NCBI RefSeq assembly: GCF_900129795.1
Contig: NZ_FQWW01000004.1
Coordinates: 186,001 to 250,000, forward strand
From: Flavobacterium sp. CF108
GTDB lineage: Bacteria > Bacteroidota > Bacteroidia > Flavobacteriales > Flavobacteriaceae
Reading direction: 5' to 3'
Length of the DNA: 64,000 nt
Numbering within the stretch: the first letter of the stretch is position 1; every line of letters starts with the position of its first letter. This document shows, piece by piece, positions 43,724-53,437 of the stretch. Below the pieces are notes generated by a model. It searched no databases, was not told where the DNA came from, and saw only the letters and a program-made list of their open reading frames with translations. The position numbers and the translations under genes are program-made.

Positions 43724-44596
43724 TTAAGCCACATCGTCACCCATACTTTCTGTCCAGATCGCAAACCAGTCTTCTTTGTCCATTTCTAATTCAGCAGCTT
43801 TTACTAAAGATTGAATTCTGGCAACGTTAACTGTTCCTGCAATTGGAATAACTGCTGCTGGATGTTTTAAAATCCACGCCAGTAAAAGTGTATCTGCACC
43901 AAGATGATATTTTTCAAGCAACGTTGAAAATAACTTTTTCAAACGACGTGTTTTCTTAGTATCCTCTCTAAAAACAGTTCCAAGCGGATTCCATGATAAT
44001 GGGCGAATTCCGTGTGCCTGCATATAATCTAAACTTCCGTCAACCATTGGTTCAAAATGAGTTGCAGAGAATTGTACCTGATTGTAGCTTACTCCTGTTT
44101 TCTGACGAATTAACTCGGTTTGAGAACTTGTAAAATTCGAAAGTCCGAAATCTAAAATTTTTCCTTCCGATTTTAATTTTTCAACTGCTTCTGCAATTTC
44201 ATCTGCCTGCATTAACGGACTTGGTCTGTGCAGTAAAAATACATCAACATAATCTGTCTTCAATTTTTTTAAAGATTCTTCAACAGACCAAATGATATAA
44301 TCTTTAGAATAATCATAATGTTTGATTTTGTTATTACGGCTTTCTGTTACAAGCTGAATTCCGCACTTTGTAATTAATTGTAATTTTTCGCGCGAAATTT
44401 TACTGGCTTTAAATGCTTTACCAAAATCGGCTTCGGTGGTATAATCTCCGTAAATATCGGCGTGATCAAAAGTTGTGATTTTGTTTTCGATACAAATTTG
44501 TATCATGTTTTCCATTTCTTTTGGTGAAAGGTTTTTATCCCAAACACCCCAATTCATAGTGCCCGAAATTATAGGCGATAATGCTGTTTTGCTCAT
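43724..44596 (-). CDS. Aldo/keto reductase, YdhF-like
   Basis: A 290-residue NADPH-dependent carbonyl reductase with a TIM barrel. The catalytic tetrad is D44 and Y49 (TTFDHADIYGDY), K77 (LITKCG) and H123 (LLHRPSP). The cofactor-binding end has IPIAGTVNVARIQ. Overall it resembles the E. coli YdhF group. The substrate is unknown. It is divergent from the MoxR/Bat operon and is followed by a palindrome and the SDR gene. Confidence 0.88.
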   Translation of the reverse strand: MSKTALSPIISGTMNWGVWDKNLSPKEMENMIQICIENKITTFDHADIYGDYTTEADFGKAFKASKISREKLQLITKCGIQLVTESRNNKIKHYDYSKDYIIWSVEESLKKLKTDYVDVFLLHRPSPLMQADEIAEAVEKLKSEGKILDFGLSNFTSSQTELIRQKTGVSYNQVQFSATHFEPMVDGSLDYMQAHGIRPLSWNPLGTVFREDTKKTRRLKKLFSTLLEKYHLGADTLLLAWILKHPAAVIPIAGTVNVARIQSLVKAAELEMDKEDWFAIWTESMGDDVA

Positions 44597-44808
44597 GGTT
44601 ATATTGAGTTATTTTTGCTAATAAATATGCTTTTGTAAAACATAATCACCAAAGTTCTTAAAAATATAAAAATAGATTCACAATTCGTCCTTAAAATTAG
44701 GTGATTGGTCGAAGTTTTAACCATTCTTTAACATCTTACTTCTTAAAAAATATTCAATTTGCACTCTCAAAAATTAGGCGTAAAAATCAAGGTTTTAAAA
44801 ATATTTAT

Positions 44809-45813
44809 ATGGAAGAAAATACAACGACTTTAGACATTAGAGCGATAAATGAAAAAATTGAGAAAGAAAGTGCTTTTATAGACCTTCTTACAATGGAAAT
44901 GAACAAAGTTATTGTGGGCCAGAAACATATGGTCGAGCGTCTGTTAATTGGTCTTTTGGGTCAGGGGCATATTTTACTTGAAGGAGTTCCTGGTTTAGCA
45001 AAAACTTTGGCCATTAATACGTTGTCACAAGCGGTTCAGGGTTCTTTCAGCCGTATCCAGTTTACGCCGGATTTACTTCCTGCCGATGTTATCGGAACCA
45101 TGATTTACAACATTAAAGCAAACGAATTCTCTATTAAAAAAGGGCCAATTTTTGCCAACTTCGTACTTGCCGATGAGATTAACCGTGCTCCGGCAAAGGT
45201 TCAGTCTGCGCTTTTAGAGGCGATGCAGGAAAAACAAGTTACAATTGGCGATACCACTTTCAAGTTAGATCGTCCGTTTTTAGTTTTGGCAACTCAAAAC
45301 CCTGTTGAACAAGAAGGAACATACCAGCTTCCTGAAGCACAAGTTGACCGTTTCATGTTGAAAACCGTAATTGATTATCCAAAAATTGATGAAGAACGTT
45401 TTGTAATTCGTCAAAACTTAAAAGGAAGCTACGAAAAAGTAAATGCTGTAGTTTCTGTAGAACAAATTTTACGTGCGCAAGAAGCAGTTCGTGAAGTTTA
45501 TATGGATGAAAAAATCGAAAAATATATTCTGGATATCATTTTTGCTACTCGTTACCCAGAAAAATACAAATTAGCCGACTTAAAACCACTTATCAGTTTT
45601 GGAGCATCTCCACGTGGAAGTATCAACTTAGCAAACGCTGCTAAATGTTACGCTTTCATCAAACGTCGTGGTTATGTAATTCCAGAAGATGTTCGTGCTG
45701 TTGTGCATGATGTATTACGTCACAGAGTTGGAATCACATATGAGGCTGAAGCCGAAAACATTACTTCTGTAGACATTATCAACAAAATCGTAAACGAGAT
45801 TGAAGTACCTTAA
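44809..45813 (+). CDS. MoxR family AAA+ ATPase
   Basis: A chaperone-like ATPase that works with VWA-domain proteins. It has 334 residues from ATG 44809 (MEENTTTLDIRAINEK); a GTG at 44701 would add 36 non-conserved residues and is rejected. Walker A is GVPGLAKT (59-66), Walker B is VLADEINRAP, and sensor 1 follows in FLVLATQNPVEQEGTYQLPEAQ. It opens the Bat operon: MoxR, DUF58, a DUF4381-like protein, BatA, BatB, BatC, BatD, BatE, all on the plus strand. Confidence 0.92.
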   Translation: MEENTTTLDIRAINEKIEKESAFIDLLTMEMNKVIVGQKHMVERLLIGLLGQGHILLEGVPGLAKTLAINTLSQAVQGSFSRIQFTPDLLPADVIGTMIYNIKANEFSIKKGPIFANFVLADEINRAPAKVQSALLEAMQEKQVTIGDTTFKLDRPFLVLATQNPVEQEGTYQLPEAQVDRFMLKTVIDYPKIDEERFVIRQNLKGSYEKVNAVVSVEQILRAQEAVREVYMDEKIEKYILDIIFATRYPEKYKLADLKPLISFGASPRGSINLANAAKCYAFIKRRGYVIPEDVRAVVHDVLRHRVGITYEAEAENITSVDIINKIVNEIEVP

Positions 45814-45820
45814 AAAAATT

Positions 45821-45900
45821 TTAGATTTTAGATTGCAGAATTTAGATTTAAATCTGCAGTCTAAAAATAATCTAAAATCTAATATCTAAAATCTGCAATC
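45821..45900. repeat. Intra-operon inverted repeat between MoxR and DUF58 genes
   Basis: TTAGATTTTAGATT (45821-45834) pairs with AATCTAAAATCTAA (45869-45882), and GATTGCAGA pairs with TCTGCAATC (45892-45900). Alternative pairings are possible. Related AT-rich words recur at 34440 and after 46770. It may modulate transcript ends within the operon. Confidence 0.5.
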
Positions 45901-45906
45901 CGAAAA

Positions 45907-46770
45907 ATGGATACAAAAGAGCTTTTAAAAAAAGTACGGAAAATAGAAATCAAAACCAAAAGACTGAGCAATCATATCTTTTCGGGAGAATACCATTCTT
46001 CATTTAAAGGGCGCGGGATGACTTTCAGCGAGGTGCGCCAATACCAATATGGCGATGATATTCGTAACATCGATTGGAATGTAACCGCACGCTACAACGA
46101 AGCCCACGTAAAAGTTTTTGAAGAAGAAAGAGAATTAACCATGGTTTTAATGGTTGATATTTCGGGTTCTGAAGGTTTTGGTTCAAAAAGTCAGTTTAAA
46201 AAAGACATCGTAACAGAAATTGCTGCAACGATGGCTTTTTCGGCTACACAAAATAATGACAAGATTGGATTAATCTTATTTTCTGATAATGTCGAATTAT
46301 ACATTCCGCCAAAAAAAGGCCGTTCACACGTTTTGCGAATTATTCGTGAATTAATCGAATTTGAACCAAAAAGCCACAAAACAGATATCTCACAAGCCTT
46401 AAAATTTTTATCGGGAACACAGAAAAAGAAAGCGATCGTTTTCGTAATTTCTGATTTCATGTCTCAGGATTACGAGCAGACTTTAAAAATCGCTTCTAAA
46501 AAACACGATATTACAGGTGTTCGCGTATATGATATCCGTGAAGAAAAAATCCCAAATTTAGGAATGGTAACCATGCTTGACGCCGAAACGGGAAAAATTC
46601 AATTGGTAAATACAGGCTCAAAAACAGTGAGAATGAATTACGAAAAACATTATCAGGAACGCGTAAATTATTTCAAAGATATTTTTAGTAAATCCGGAGC
46701 CGGTGTTGTAAACACAAGAGTCGACGAAAATTATGTCACCAAATTGCTTGGATATTTCAAGTCACGATAA
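45907..46770 (+). CDS. DUF58 domain protein of the Bat operon
   Basis: A 287-residue protein with no membrane segment. The DUF58 signature is RQYQYGDDIRNIDWNVTARYNEAHVKVFEEERE (split here as RQYQYGDDIRNIDWN and VKVFEEERELTM). The second half has a VWA-like fold beginning MVLMVDISGSEGFG, with a near-MIDAS DISGS. DUF58 proteins are regular partners of MoxR ATPases. It is separated from moxR by the 45821-45900 repeat, and no independent promoter is evident. Confidence 0.9.
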   Translation: MDTKELLKKVRKIEIKTKRLSNHIFSGEYHSSFKGRGMTFSEVRQYQYGDDIRNIDWNVTARYNEAHVKVFEEERELTMVLMVDISGSEGFGSKSQFKKDIVTEIAATMAFSATQNNDKIGLILFSDNVELYIPPKKGRSHVLRIIRELIEFEPKSHKTDISQALKFLSGTQKKKAIVFVISDFMSQDYEQTLKIASKKHDITGVRVYDIREEKIPNLGMVTMLDAETGKIQLVNTGSKTVRMNYEKHYQERVNYFKDIFSKSGAGVVNTRVDENYVTKLLGYFKSR

Positions 46771-46913
46771 ATATAATTTTAGATTGCAGATATTAGATTT
46801 TAGAATTTTTATCTGCTCTAAATATTCAAATAAAAAAATCCGCTTAAATCTGTGTCATTCGTGTTCCAATTTTAAGTATTCATTTTAGACTAAAATCTGA
46901 AATCACAAATCAA

Positions 46914-48545
46914 ATGAAATTAAAGTTTTACATATTTTTATTTTTGCTTTCTACGGCTGTTTTTGCTCAAAAACAAGTCGAAACCAGCATTGATACCACC
47001 AAAAATAAAATTGGCGCCGAATTTAAACTGACGCTGAAAACGGTTGTAAATGCTAATTCAAAAGTTGTTTTCCCTAAACTAAAAAGATTTGGTCCTTTAG
47101 AAGTTATTCAATCGTATCCGGTTGATACCGTTAAGAAAAACGATACGTACGAATTAATCAAAAAATATGGATTAACACAATTTGATTCAGGAAGATATGT
47201 AATTCCGAGTGTTCAAATTTTAATTGATAAAAAACCTTATTTCTCAGATTCTATTCGTGTAGAAGTTGCTAATGTAAAAGTGGATACTTTACAGCAAAAA
47301 ATGTATGACATTAAAGATGTTACCGCTGCAGAGAGCGTTACTGGCGATTGGTGGAAATATATCTTGACTTTAGTTATTATTTTAGCAATTGGCGCAGGAA
47401 TTTATTGGTATGTTAAAAAACATCAGAAAAAGAAAATCGAAGAAGAAGTTTATAAAACACCTATTGAAAAAGCGACTAGTTTACTAAACAATTTGGAGTC
47501 AAAAGAACTTGTTCAAAAAGGAGAAATTAAAGAATACTATAGTGAACTGACCGATATTGCGCGTAATTATATTGAAGAAGCAATTCATATTCCTGCAATG
47601 GAAAGCACAACTTCTGAATTAATTGAGGCGATTAGAACAGCTTCGACCAAGAAGAAAATGACCTTAACGCCAGAAACTGTTGAAAATCTGGAACGCGTTT
47701 TACGTCAGGCCGATTTAGTAAAATTTGCAAAATCTAAACCGCTTGAATTTGAAATTACGGATGATAGAAATAAAATTCAGAAAGTAATTTTAACGCTTGA
47801 CAATGCAATCCCGACAGAAGTTCCGGCTGAAGAAGAAGATCAATTGCTAAACGAAGCGCAAAAGCAAAAACAAATTCAGCTTCAATTAAAAAAACAAAGA
47901 AACAAACGAATTGCCATTACGGTTGGTTCTGTTGTGTTTTTATTATTAGCCACTATAACTTTCTTTATTGCAACAAAAGGTTTTACTTATGTAAAAGACA
48001 ATATTATCGGGCATCCTACTAAAGAATTATTAGAAGGAGAATGGGTAAAAAGTGAATACGGAAATCCAGGCGTTATCATTGAAACTCCAAAAGTTTTAAA
48101 ACGAATGGATGTACTAAAAGCACTTCCAAAAGAAACAATGGCGTTGATTAAGGAAATGCAGCTTTTTGCATACGGAAGTATGATTGACAATTTTTATGTG
48201 GCAGTTTCAACCGCTAAATTTAAAACTCCTGCTGATATCGATTTATCTAAAGCTTTAGAAGGCGCTTTAAAAGTAATCGAGCTTCAAGGCGGTCAAAACA
48301 TCATCGTTAAGCAAGAAGATTTTCAAACCAATCAAGGTATTCAGGGTATAAAAGGTTATGGAACAATGACTGTTTTAAATCCAGCAAATAAAACGAGTGT
48401 AAAGGGTTATTATGAAATCCTGCTATTTAAACAAGATCAGGGATTACAGCAAATCATCATTTTCCATGAAGAAGGCGATACGTATGCAAACGACATCACA
48501 ACCCGAATTTTAAATTCTGTTGAACTTAAAAAAGCAAGTAACTAA
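46914..48545 (+). CDS. Bat-operon membrane protein, BatD/DUF4381-like
   Basis: A 543-residue protein with a signal peptide (MKLKFYIFLFLLSTAVFAQ). It has a periplasmic Ig/BatD-like region (FKLTLKTVVNANSKVVFPKL) and a membrane helix near residues 146-168 (WWKYILTLVIILAIGAGIYW). A charged cytoplasmic segment follows (EIKEYYSELTDIARNYIEEA), typical of DUF4381-like proteins. A second helix lies near 311-333 (IAITVGSVVFLLLATITFF), followed by a further domain to the C-terminus (GEWVKSEYGNPGVIIETP). Its stop overlaps the batA start (TAATG), showing tight coupling. The extra C-terminal domain is unrecognised. Confidence 0.75.
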   Translation: MKLKFYIFLFLLSTAVFAQKQVETSIDTTKNKIGAEFKLTLKTVVNANSKVVFPKLKRFGPLEVIQSYPVDTVKKNDTYELIKKYGLTQFDSGRYVIPSVQILIDKKPYFSDSIRVEVANVKVDTLQQKMYDIKDVTAAESVTGDWWKYILTLVIILAIGAGIYWYVKKHQKKKIEEEVYKTPIEKATSLLNNLESKELVQKGEIKEYYSELTDIARNYIEEAIHIPAMESTTSELIEAIRTASTKKKMTLTPETVENLERVLRQADLVKFAKSKPLEFEITDDRNKIQKVILTLDNAIPTEVPAEEEDQLLNEAQKQKQIQLQLKKQRNKRIAITVGSVVFLLLATITFFIATKGFTYVKDNIIGHPTKELLEGEWVKSEYGNPGVIIETPKVLKRMDVLKALPKETMALIKEMQLFAYGSMIDNFYVAVSTAKFKTPADIDLSKALEGALKVIELQGGQNIIVKQEDFQTNQGIQGIKGYGTMTVLNPANKTSVKGYYEILLFKQDQGLQQIIIFHEEGDTYANDITTRILNSVELKKASN

Positions 48546-49549
48546 TGAATAATCAGATCACTTTTTTAAATCCGGAATTCTTTTGGTTATTTCTATTAAT
48601 TCCAATCGCTATTGGCTGGTTTTTTTGGAAAAGAAATCAGCAGTCGGCTACATTAAAAATGAGTTCGACAGCAGGTTTCAAAAACAGCGAATCGCTATTG
48701 ACCAAATTAAAACCTTGTTTATATGTTTTCAGGATTATTGCTTTAAGTTCGCTGATTATTGCTTTAGCAAGACCAAGAACAGTCGACATTAGCAATCAGA
48801 CTAAAACAACAAAAGGAATTGATATTGTAATAGCAATTGACGTTTCTGGAAGTATGCTCGCAAAAGATTTAAAGCCAAACCGTATGGAAGCTTTAAAAAG
48901 AGTTGCTGCTGATTTCGTTGAAGAAAGACCAAATGACAGGGTTGGTTTAGTTTTATACGCATCTGAAGCTTATACAAAAACACCTGTTACAAGCGACAAA
49001 CCAATTATTCTGGAAGCTATAAAAGGAATTAAATATGATACGGTTTTACAAGATGGTACCGGAATTGGAATGGGTTTAGCAACGGCAGTAAACCGTCTTA
49101 AAGACAGTAAAGCAAAAAGCCGAGTAGTTATTTTAATGACAGACGGTGTTAATAATGCCGGATTTATTGAACCTGAAACGGCTGCTGACATTGCAAAACA
49201 ATACGGAATAAAAGTATATACAATTGGTCTTGGTACAAACGGAATGGCAGAATCTCCATACGCTTATGCACCAAACGGCGGTTTTTTATTCAAAATGCAG
49301 AAAGTTGAAATTGATGAGCAGTTAATGAAAAATATTGCCCGCAAAACAGACGGAACGTACTTTAGAGCAACAAGCAACGATAGATTAGCTGAAATATACA
49401 GTGCAATTAATAAATTAGAAACAACAGAAATACAGGAATTAAAATTCTACGATTACGATGAAAAATACAGAGTTTTTGTTTTACTCGCAGCGTTTTTATT
49501 ACTACTTGAAGTTGGTTTAAGAAATACAGTTTACAGAAGCTTTATTTGA
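48545..49549 (+). CDS. batA: BatA, VWA domain membrane protein
   Basis: A 334-residue protein with two N-terminal membrane segments (FFWLFLLIPIAIGWFFW and VFRIIALSSLIIALARP), a VWA domain, and a C-terminal helix (VFVLLAAFLLLLEVGL). The MIDAS motif is complete: DVSGSML, a threonine in DGTGIGMGL, and the later DGVNNAG. Its ATG overlaps the upstream stop (TAATG). The Bacteroides Bat operon was named for aerotolerance; the exact mechanism is unresolved. A VWA protein anchored in the inner membrane probably contacts BatB and the MoxR ATPase. Confidence 0.92.
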   Translation: MNNQITFLNPEFFWLFLLIPIAIGWFFWKRNQQSATLKMSSTAGFKNSESLLTKLKPCLYVFRIIALSSLIIALARPRTVDISNQTKTTKGIDIVIAIDVSGSMLAKDLKPNRMEALKRVAADFVEERPNDRVGLVLYASEAYTKTPVTSDKPIILEAIKGIKYDTVLQDGTGIGMGLATAVNRLKDSKAKSRVVILMTDGVNNAGFIEPETAADIAKQYGIKVYTIGLGTNGMAESPYAYAPNGGFLFKMQKVEIDEQLMKNIARKTDGTYFRATSNDRLAEIYSAINKLETTEIQELKFYDYDEKYRVFVLLAAFLLLLEVGLRNTVYRSFI

Positions 49550-49560
49550 TTTGAAAAATC

Positions 49561-49675
49561 AAAAAATTCCAATAATAAAATTCCAAATAACAAATTGGAA
49601 TTTGGAATTTTAAAATCAGCTTTTTAGACAAACAACAGAAATTGGAATTTGGAATTTAGATTTTTGGAATTTTAA
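49561..49675. repeat. AAATTCCAA repeat cluster between batA and batB
   Basis: AAAATTCCAA (49577-49586) pairs with TTGGAATTTT (49602-49611), and a second TTGGAATTTGGAATTT block follows at about 49642-49657. The cluster fills the 133-base gap between two genes of the same operon and might cause partial termination. Confidence 0.55.
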
Positions 49676-49682
49676 AATATTT

Positions 49683-50717
49683 ATGGAATTAGACGAAAAA
49701 AAATATTTATATCTCTTACTATTACTCCCAATTGTGGTTTGTGTTTTCTTTTTCAATATGTATTGGAAAAGAAAAAAACAACGTGAATTTGGAGATATAG
49801 ACATGGTAAAAAAACTGAGTCCGGACAGATCTGTTTTTAAACCAGTATTAAAATTATCGGTTTTGCTTTTGGCATTGGTGTGTTTAATTATCGGTTTAGT
49901 AAATCCGAAAATTGGAACAAAAATGGAAACGGTAAAACGTGAAGGAATTGATATCGTTTTTGCTGTCGACGTATCTAAAAGTATGCTTGCCGAAGATGTG
50001 GCGCCAAGTCGTTTAGAGAAAAGTAAACAGTTAGTTTCGCAGATTATAAACTCATTAGGAAGTGACCGAATTGGTATTGTGGCGTATGCTGGAAGTGCTT
50101 TTCCGGTATTACCAATTACGTCTGATTATAGTGTTGCAAAAATGTTCCTTCAAAGCATGAATCCTGATATGGTTTCATCGCAAGGAACTTCTCTTGATGA
50201 AGCGATTCGATTATCAGCTAAATATTTTGATGAAAAAAGCAAAACAAGTAAACTTATAATCTTAATTTCTGATGGTGAAGATCATTCTGAAGGCGCTTCG
50301 GCGGCGGCAGAAGAAGCCAATAAACTTGGAATAAAAATCATTACGATTGGTGTTGGAACTGAAAGGGGAGGAACAATCCCGTTAAGAGAAAATGGCATCG
50401 TTAAAAGTTATCAAAAAGATCAAAACGGACAAACTGTTATTACAAAACTGAATCAGGAAGGATTAAAAACTATTGCAAAAGCTACAAAAGGCGGTTATGT
50501 GTATGGCGGAAATACCAAAGAGGTTTTAGAATACATTAAAAATGCTTTAAACAATATTCAGAAAACTGAATTTGAATCGACACAAATGGCCGATTTTCAA
50601 TCGCAGTTTCAATGGTTTATTGGTTTTGGACTCTTGCTGTTATTTGTAGACATTTTCCTTTTAGAAAGAAAAACAAACTGGATTAAAGAGTTGAATTTAT
50701 TCAACGAAAAGAAATAA
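49683..50717 (+). CDS. batB: BatB, VWA domain membrane protein
   Basis: A 344-residue paralog of BatA. N-terminal membrane helices are YLYLLLLLPIVVCVFFFNMYW and LKLSVLLLALVCLIIGL (split). The VWA domain starts GIDIVFAVDVSKSMLAED, with DVSKSM in place of the usual DxSxS motif (still fitting). MIDAS T and D lie in SSQGTSLDEAI and ISDGEDHSEG. A C-terminal helix (FIGFGLLLLFVDIFLL) closes the protein. The spacing from batA is large (133 bases), with repeats between. Confidence 0.92.
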   Translation: MELDEKKYLYLLLLLPIVVCVFFFNMYWKRKKQREFGDIDMVKKLSPDRSVFKPVLKLSVLLLALVCLIIGLVNPKIGTKMETVKREGIDIVFAVDVSKSMLAEDVAPSRLEKSKQLVSQIINSLGSDRIGIVAYAGSAFPVLPITSDYSVAKMFLQSMNPDMVSSQGTSLDEAIRLSAKYFDEKSKTSKLIILISDGEDHSEGASAAAEEANKLGIKIITIGVGTERGGTIPLRENGIVKSYQKDQNGQTVITKLNQEGLKTIAKATKGGYVYGGNTKEVLEYIKNALNNIQKTEFESTQMADFQSQFQWFIGFGLLLLFVDIFLLERKTNWIKELNLFNEKK

Positions 50718-50759
50718 AGATTCCGCTCGAAATTCGGAACAAAAAATAAAAAAATTAGA

Positions 50760-51530
50760 ATGAAAAATTTACTTCTTTATATTTTACTAACGCTTCCTTT
50801 TGCAGTTTCTGCTCAGGAAAAAGACAAGACATTGCCTGATGCCAATGAAGAATATAAGCAGAATAAATTTACTGATGCTGAAGCTAATTACAGAATTTCG
50901 GCATCAAAATTTTCAAAACGCGCAGCTGGCTCTTACAATTTAGGAAACTCAATTTACAGACAAAATCAGGCTTCTGAAGCAAAATATGCTTACGCGAATG
51001 CCATAAAGATTGCCAAAACAAGACCTGAAAAACACAAAGCTTTTCATAATCTTGGTAACGTTTTTATGAAAGAGAAAGATTATACGCAGGCTGTTGAAGC
51101 GTATAAAGAAGCTTTGCGAAACGATCCTACTGACGAAGAGACGCGTTACAATTATGCGTATGCTAAACAAAAGCTAAAAGAAAATCCTCCTAAAAACGAT
51201 AAAAACAAAGACAAAAATAAGGATAAGGACAAAGACAAGGATAAAAATAAAGATAAAGACAAGAACAAGGATAAAAACCAAGATAAGGACAAGGATAAAA
51301 AAGACGACAAAGGCGATAAGGACAAAGATAAAAATGACGGTAAAAATGATCCGAAGAAAGACGACAAGTCTGACAACAAAGGAGAACCGAAACCACAGCC
51401 TGGAGGGATTTCAAAAGAACGTGTTCAGAATTTATTAGATGCTGTAAACAACGAAGAAAAGAAAATCCAAGATAAAGTAAACGCACAAAAAATAAAAGCA
51501 AATCCTAAAAAACCAGAAAAAGACTGGTAA
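50760..51530 (+). CDS. batC: BatC, TPR protein with lysine/aspartate-rich tail
   Basis: A 256-residue exported protein with a signal peptide (MKNLLLYILLTLPFAVSAQ). TPR repeats span about residues 25-140 (GSYNLGNSIYRQNQASEAKYAY, AFHNLGNVFMKEKDYTQAVEAY). A low-complexity stretch of about 60 residues follows, made almost only of KDKNKDK units (coding region about 51190-51340), then PQPGGISKERVQNLLDAVNNEEKK. Repeat-rich DNA of this kind is prone to slippage, so its length may vary between strains. It is the middle gene of the Bat operon. Confidence 0.88.
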   Translation: MKNLLLYILLTLPFAVSAQEKDKTLPDANEEYKQNKFTDAEANYRISASKFSKRAAGSYNLGNSIYRQNQASEAKYAYANAIKIAKTRPEKHKAFHNLGNVFMKEKDYTQAVEAYKEALRNDPTDEETRYNYAYAKQKLKENPPKNDKNKDKNKDKDKDKDKNKDKDKNKDKNQDKDKDKKDDKGDKDKDKNDGKNDPKKDDKSDNKGEPKPQPGGISKERVQNLLDAVNNEEKKIQDKVNAQKIKANPKKPEKDW

Positions 51531-51544
51531 AATAATTTTAGTCG

Positions 51545-51632
51545 TTTAACCGTTTATTTGTTTAATTGATTCCATTTTTAAAACAAATACATAGTTAAAC
51601 GATTAAACGGTTAAACAAATAAACGACTAAAC
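51545..51632. repeat. TTAAACG-type inverted repeat between batC and batD
   Basis: GTTTATTTGTTTAA (from about 51554) pairs with TTAAACAAATAAAC (about 51612-51625), with further heptamer-like repeats TTAAACG around it. A similar string occurs before hppD (63109-63142). It looks like a dispersed intergenic repeat within an operon. Confidence 0.55.
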
Positions 51633-51638
51633 GGTTAA

Positions 51639-53393
51639 ATGAAAAGATATTTAATTCTATTACTGCTCACTTTTCAAGGGCTTATGGCTCAAGTTCAATT
51701 TGAAGCCAGAGTAAGCAAAAATACGCTTGGACTTAACGAAAGACTCCGCATTGACTTTATCATGAATGTCGATGGCGATAATTTTGACCAGCCTGCATTT
51801 GAAGGATTTAAACTTGTAGCCGGACCAAGCCAGCAGATAAGCCAGTCTTGGGTAAACGGTCGAAGCTCTTTTCAAAAAATATACTCTTATATTTTACAGC
51901 CTGAGAAAAAAGGAACTGTTATTATCAAACAGGCCGCAATAGAATATAATGGACAGGTTTATAAAACAGCTCCAATAAAAGTTACCGTTACTAATGCTGT
52001 TGCACAGGAAAGAGATCCAAATGATCCTAGACAACAAGGCGGAGGCTCTGGAAATGAATTATTACAATTAGTTGCAGAGGTTTCTAAAACAACTCCTTAT
52101 GTAAATGAACCTATAACGGTTGTTTACAAACTATATTTTAATGAGATTGGTGTTACCGGGTTTAGAGAAATTGCTAAACCAAAATACAATGATTTCTGGA
52201 ATCAAAACATTGATGTCAAACAATTGGTGATGGAAGAAGGAAGTTACCAAGGGCAAAGATGTCACTATGTTGTATTGAAGAAAGCCATTTTATATCCGCA
52301 AAAATCAGGAAGATTAACAATTGAACCATTCTCATTAGATATTGGCGTGCAATTGCCAACAAATCGCCGCGATATGTTTGGCCAGATGATTATTGCTGAA
52401 GATAATAAAGTGGTAACAACTGGAGCCAGAACTATAAGTGTAAGACCACTTCCTGAATCTGGTAAACCAGAAGGCTTTACCGGAGCAGTTGGTAACTTTA
52501 GTTTTAAAGTTGTACCATCAAGAACAACGCTGAAAAGCGGTGAAGGTTTAGATTTGCTTGTGAGTGCTTCCGGAACAGGAAATATGAAATTGTTTACGCT
52601 TCCAAAACCTGTTGTACCAAATGCATTAGAAATGTATGATCCGGTTCACGATGAAAAAGTAACCACTTCATTATCTGGAATGTCTGGAAAAATTTCAGAT
52701 AAATACACTATTATTCCGCAGTACAAAGGAAAATATGCGATCAAACCAATGACGTTCTCTTATTTTGATTTGAGTACAGGTTCGTATAAAACAATTACTT
52801 CTACTGAAATTATGGTGGATGTTTTAGATGGCCCAACTTTAGCTGAAGCAAATCCTTCGACAGCGTCTAAAAATGTAATTACTAAAACAGAACAATTCAA
52901 ATATATTAAGTTAAAAACGACTTTAGCAGCAGTTGCTAAAGATGATTTTTACGGTTCAGATTTGTATTATGCTTTATTGTTTTTCCCTTTTGCCATTATT
53001 CCAATTATAATTTTGGTTAAGAAGAAAAAAGAAGCAATTGACAGTGATGTAACCGGAAACAGAATTAGAATGAACAATAAACTTGCGAAGAAATATTTAT
53101 CGCAGGCGAAAAAACAGCTTAACAACAAAGAGGCGTTTTATATTGCTCTTGAAAAAGCAATGCACAATTTCTTAAAAGCAAAACTGCATATTGAAACTTC
53201 AGAAATGAGTAAAGACAATATTCAGGAACTGCTTTTATCAAGAAATTCAAATCCTGAAACGGTTCAGAATTTCATTAATCTGACCGAAAACTGTGAATTT
53301 GCTCGTTATGCTCCGGCATCAAGCGCTTCGATTCAGCAGGATTATGACAAAGCTGTTTTGATTATTTCAGAATTAGAAAAACAGATCGTTTAA
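51639..53393 (+). CDS. batD: BatD family protein
   Basis: A 584-residue protein with a signal peptide (MKRYLILLLLTFQGLMAQ). Several Ig-like beta domains follow (FEARVSKNTLGLNERLRIDF; TPYVNEPITVVYKLYFNEIG; FKVVPSRTTLKSGEGLDLLV). A membrane helix lies near residues 438-460 (LYYALLFFPFAIIPIIILVKKK), then a short cytoplasmic helical region (LAKKYLSQAKKQLNNKEAFY). This is the standard BatD/oxygen-tolerance architecture. It probably presents a periplasmic platform to the VWA proteins. It lies directly upstream of batE. Confidence 0.92.
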   Translation: MKRYLILLLLTFQGLMAQVQFEARVSKNTLGLNERLRIDFIMNVDGDNFDQPAFEGFKLVAGPSQQISQSWVNGRSSFQKIYSYILQPEKKGTVIIKQAAIEYNGQVYKTAPIKVTVTNAVAQERDPNDPRQQGGGSGNELLQLVAEVSKTTPYVNEPITVVYKLYFNEIGVTGFREIAKPKYNDFWNQNIDVKQLVMEEGSYQGQRCHYVVLKKAILYPQKSGRLTIEPFSLDIGVQLPTNRRDMFGQMIIAEDNKVVTTGARTISVRPLPESGKPEGFTGAVGNFSFKVVPSRTTLKSGEGLDLLVSASGTGNMKLFTLPKPVVPNALEMYDPVHDEKVTTSLSGMSGKISDKYTIIPQYKGKYAIKPMTFSYFDLSTGSYKTITSTEIMVDVLDGPTLAEANPSTASKNVITKTEQFKYIKLKTTLAAVAKDDFYGSDLYYALLFFPFAIIPIIILVKKKKEAIDSDVTGNRIRMNNKLAKKYLSQAKKQLNNKEAFYIALEKAMHNFLKAKLHIETSEMSKDNIQELLLSRNSNPETVQNFINLTENCEFARYAPASSASIQQDYDKAVLIISELEKQIV

Positions 53394-53437
53394 TTTTTAA
53401 CTTAAATTCAAACCCGACAGGTTTTAAAAAATTAATA

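Noticed and set aside
44701..44808. N-terminal extension of the MoxR ATPase from GTG 44701
   Set aside because: The added 36 residues (beginning MIGRSFNHSL) do not resemble MoxR, and ATG 44809 starts at the expected family position.
51152..51501. Opposite-strand frames through the batC lysine tract
   Set aside because: They are by-products of the low-complexity AAAGAT codons and give leucine/serine-only nonsense proteins.
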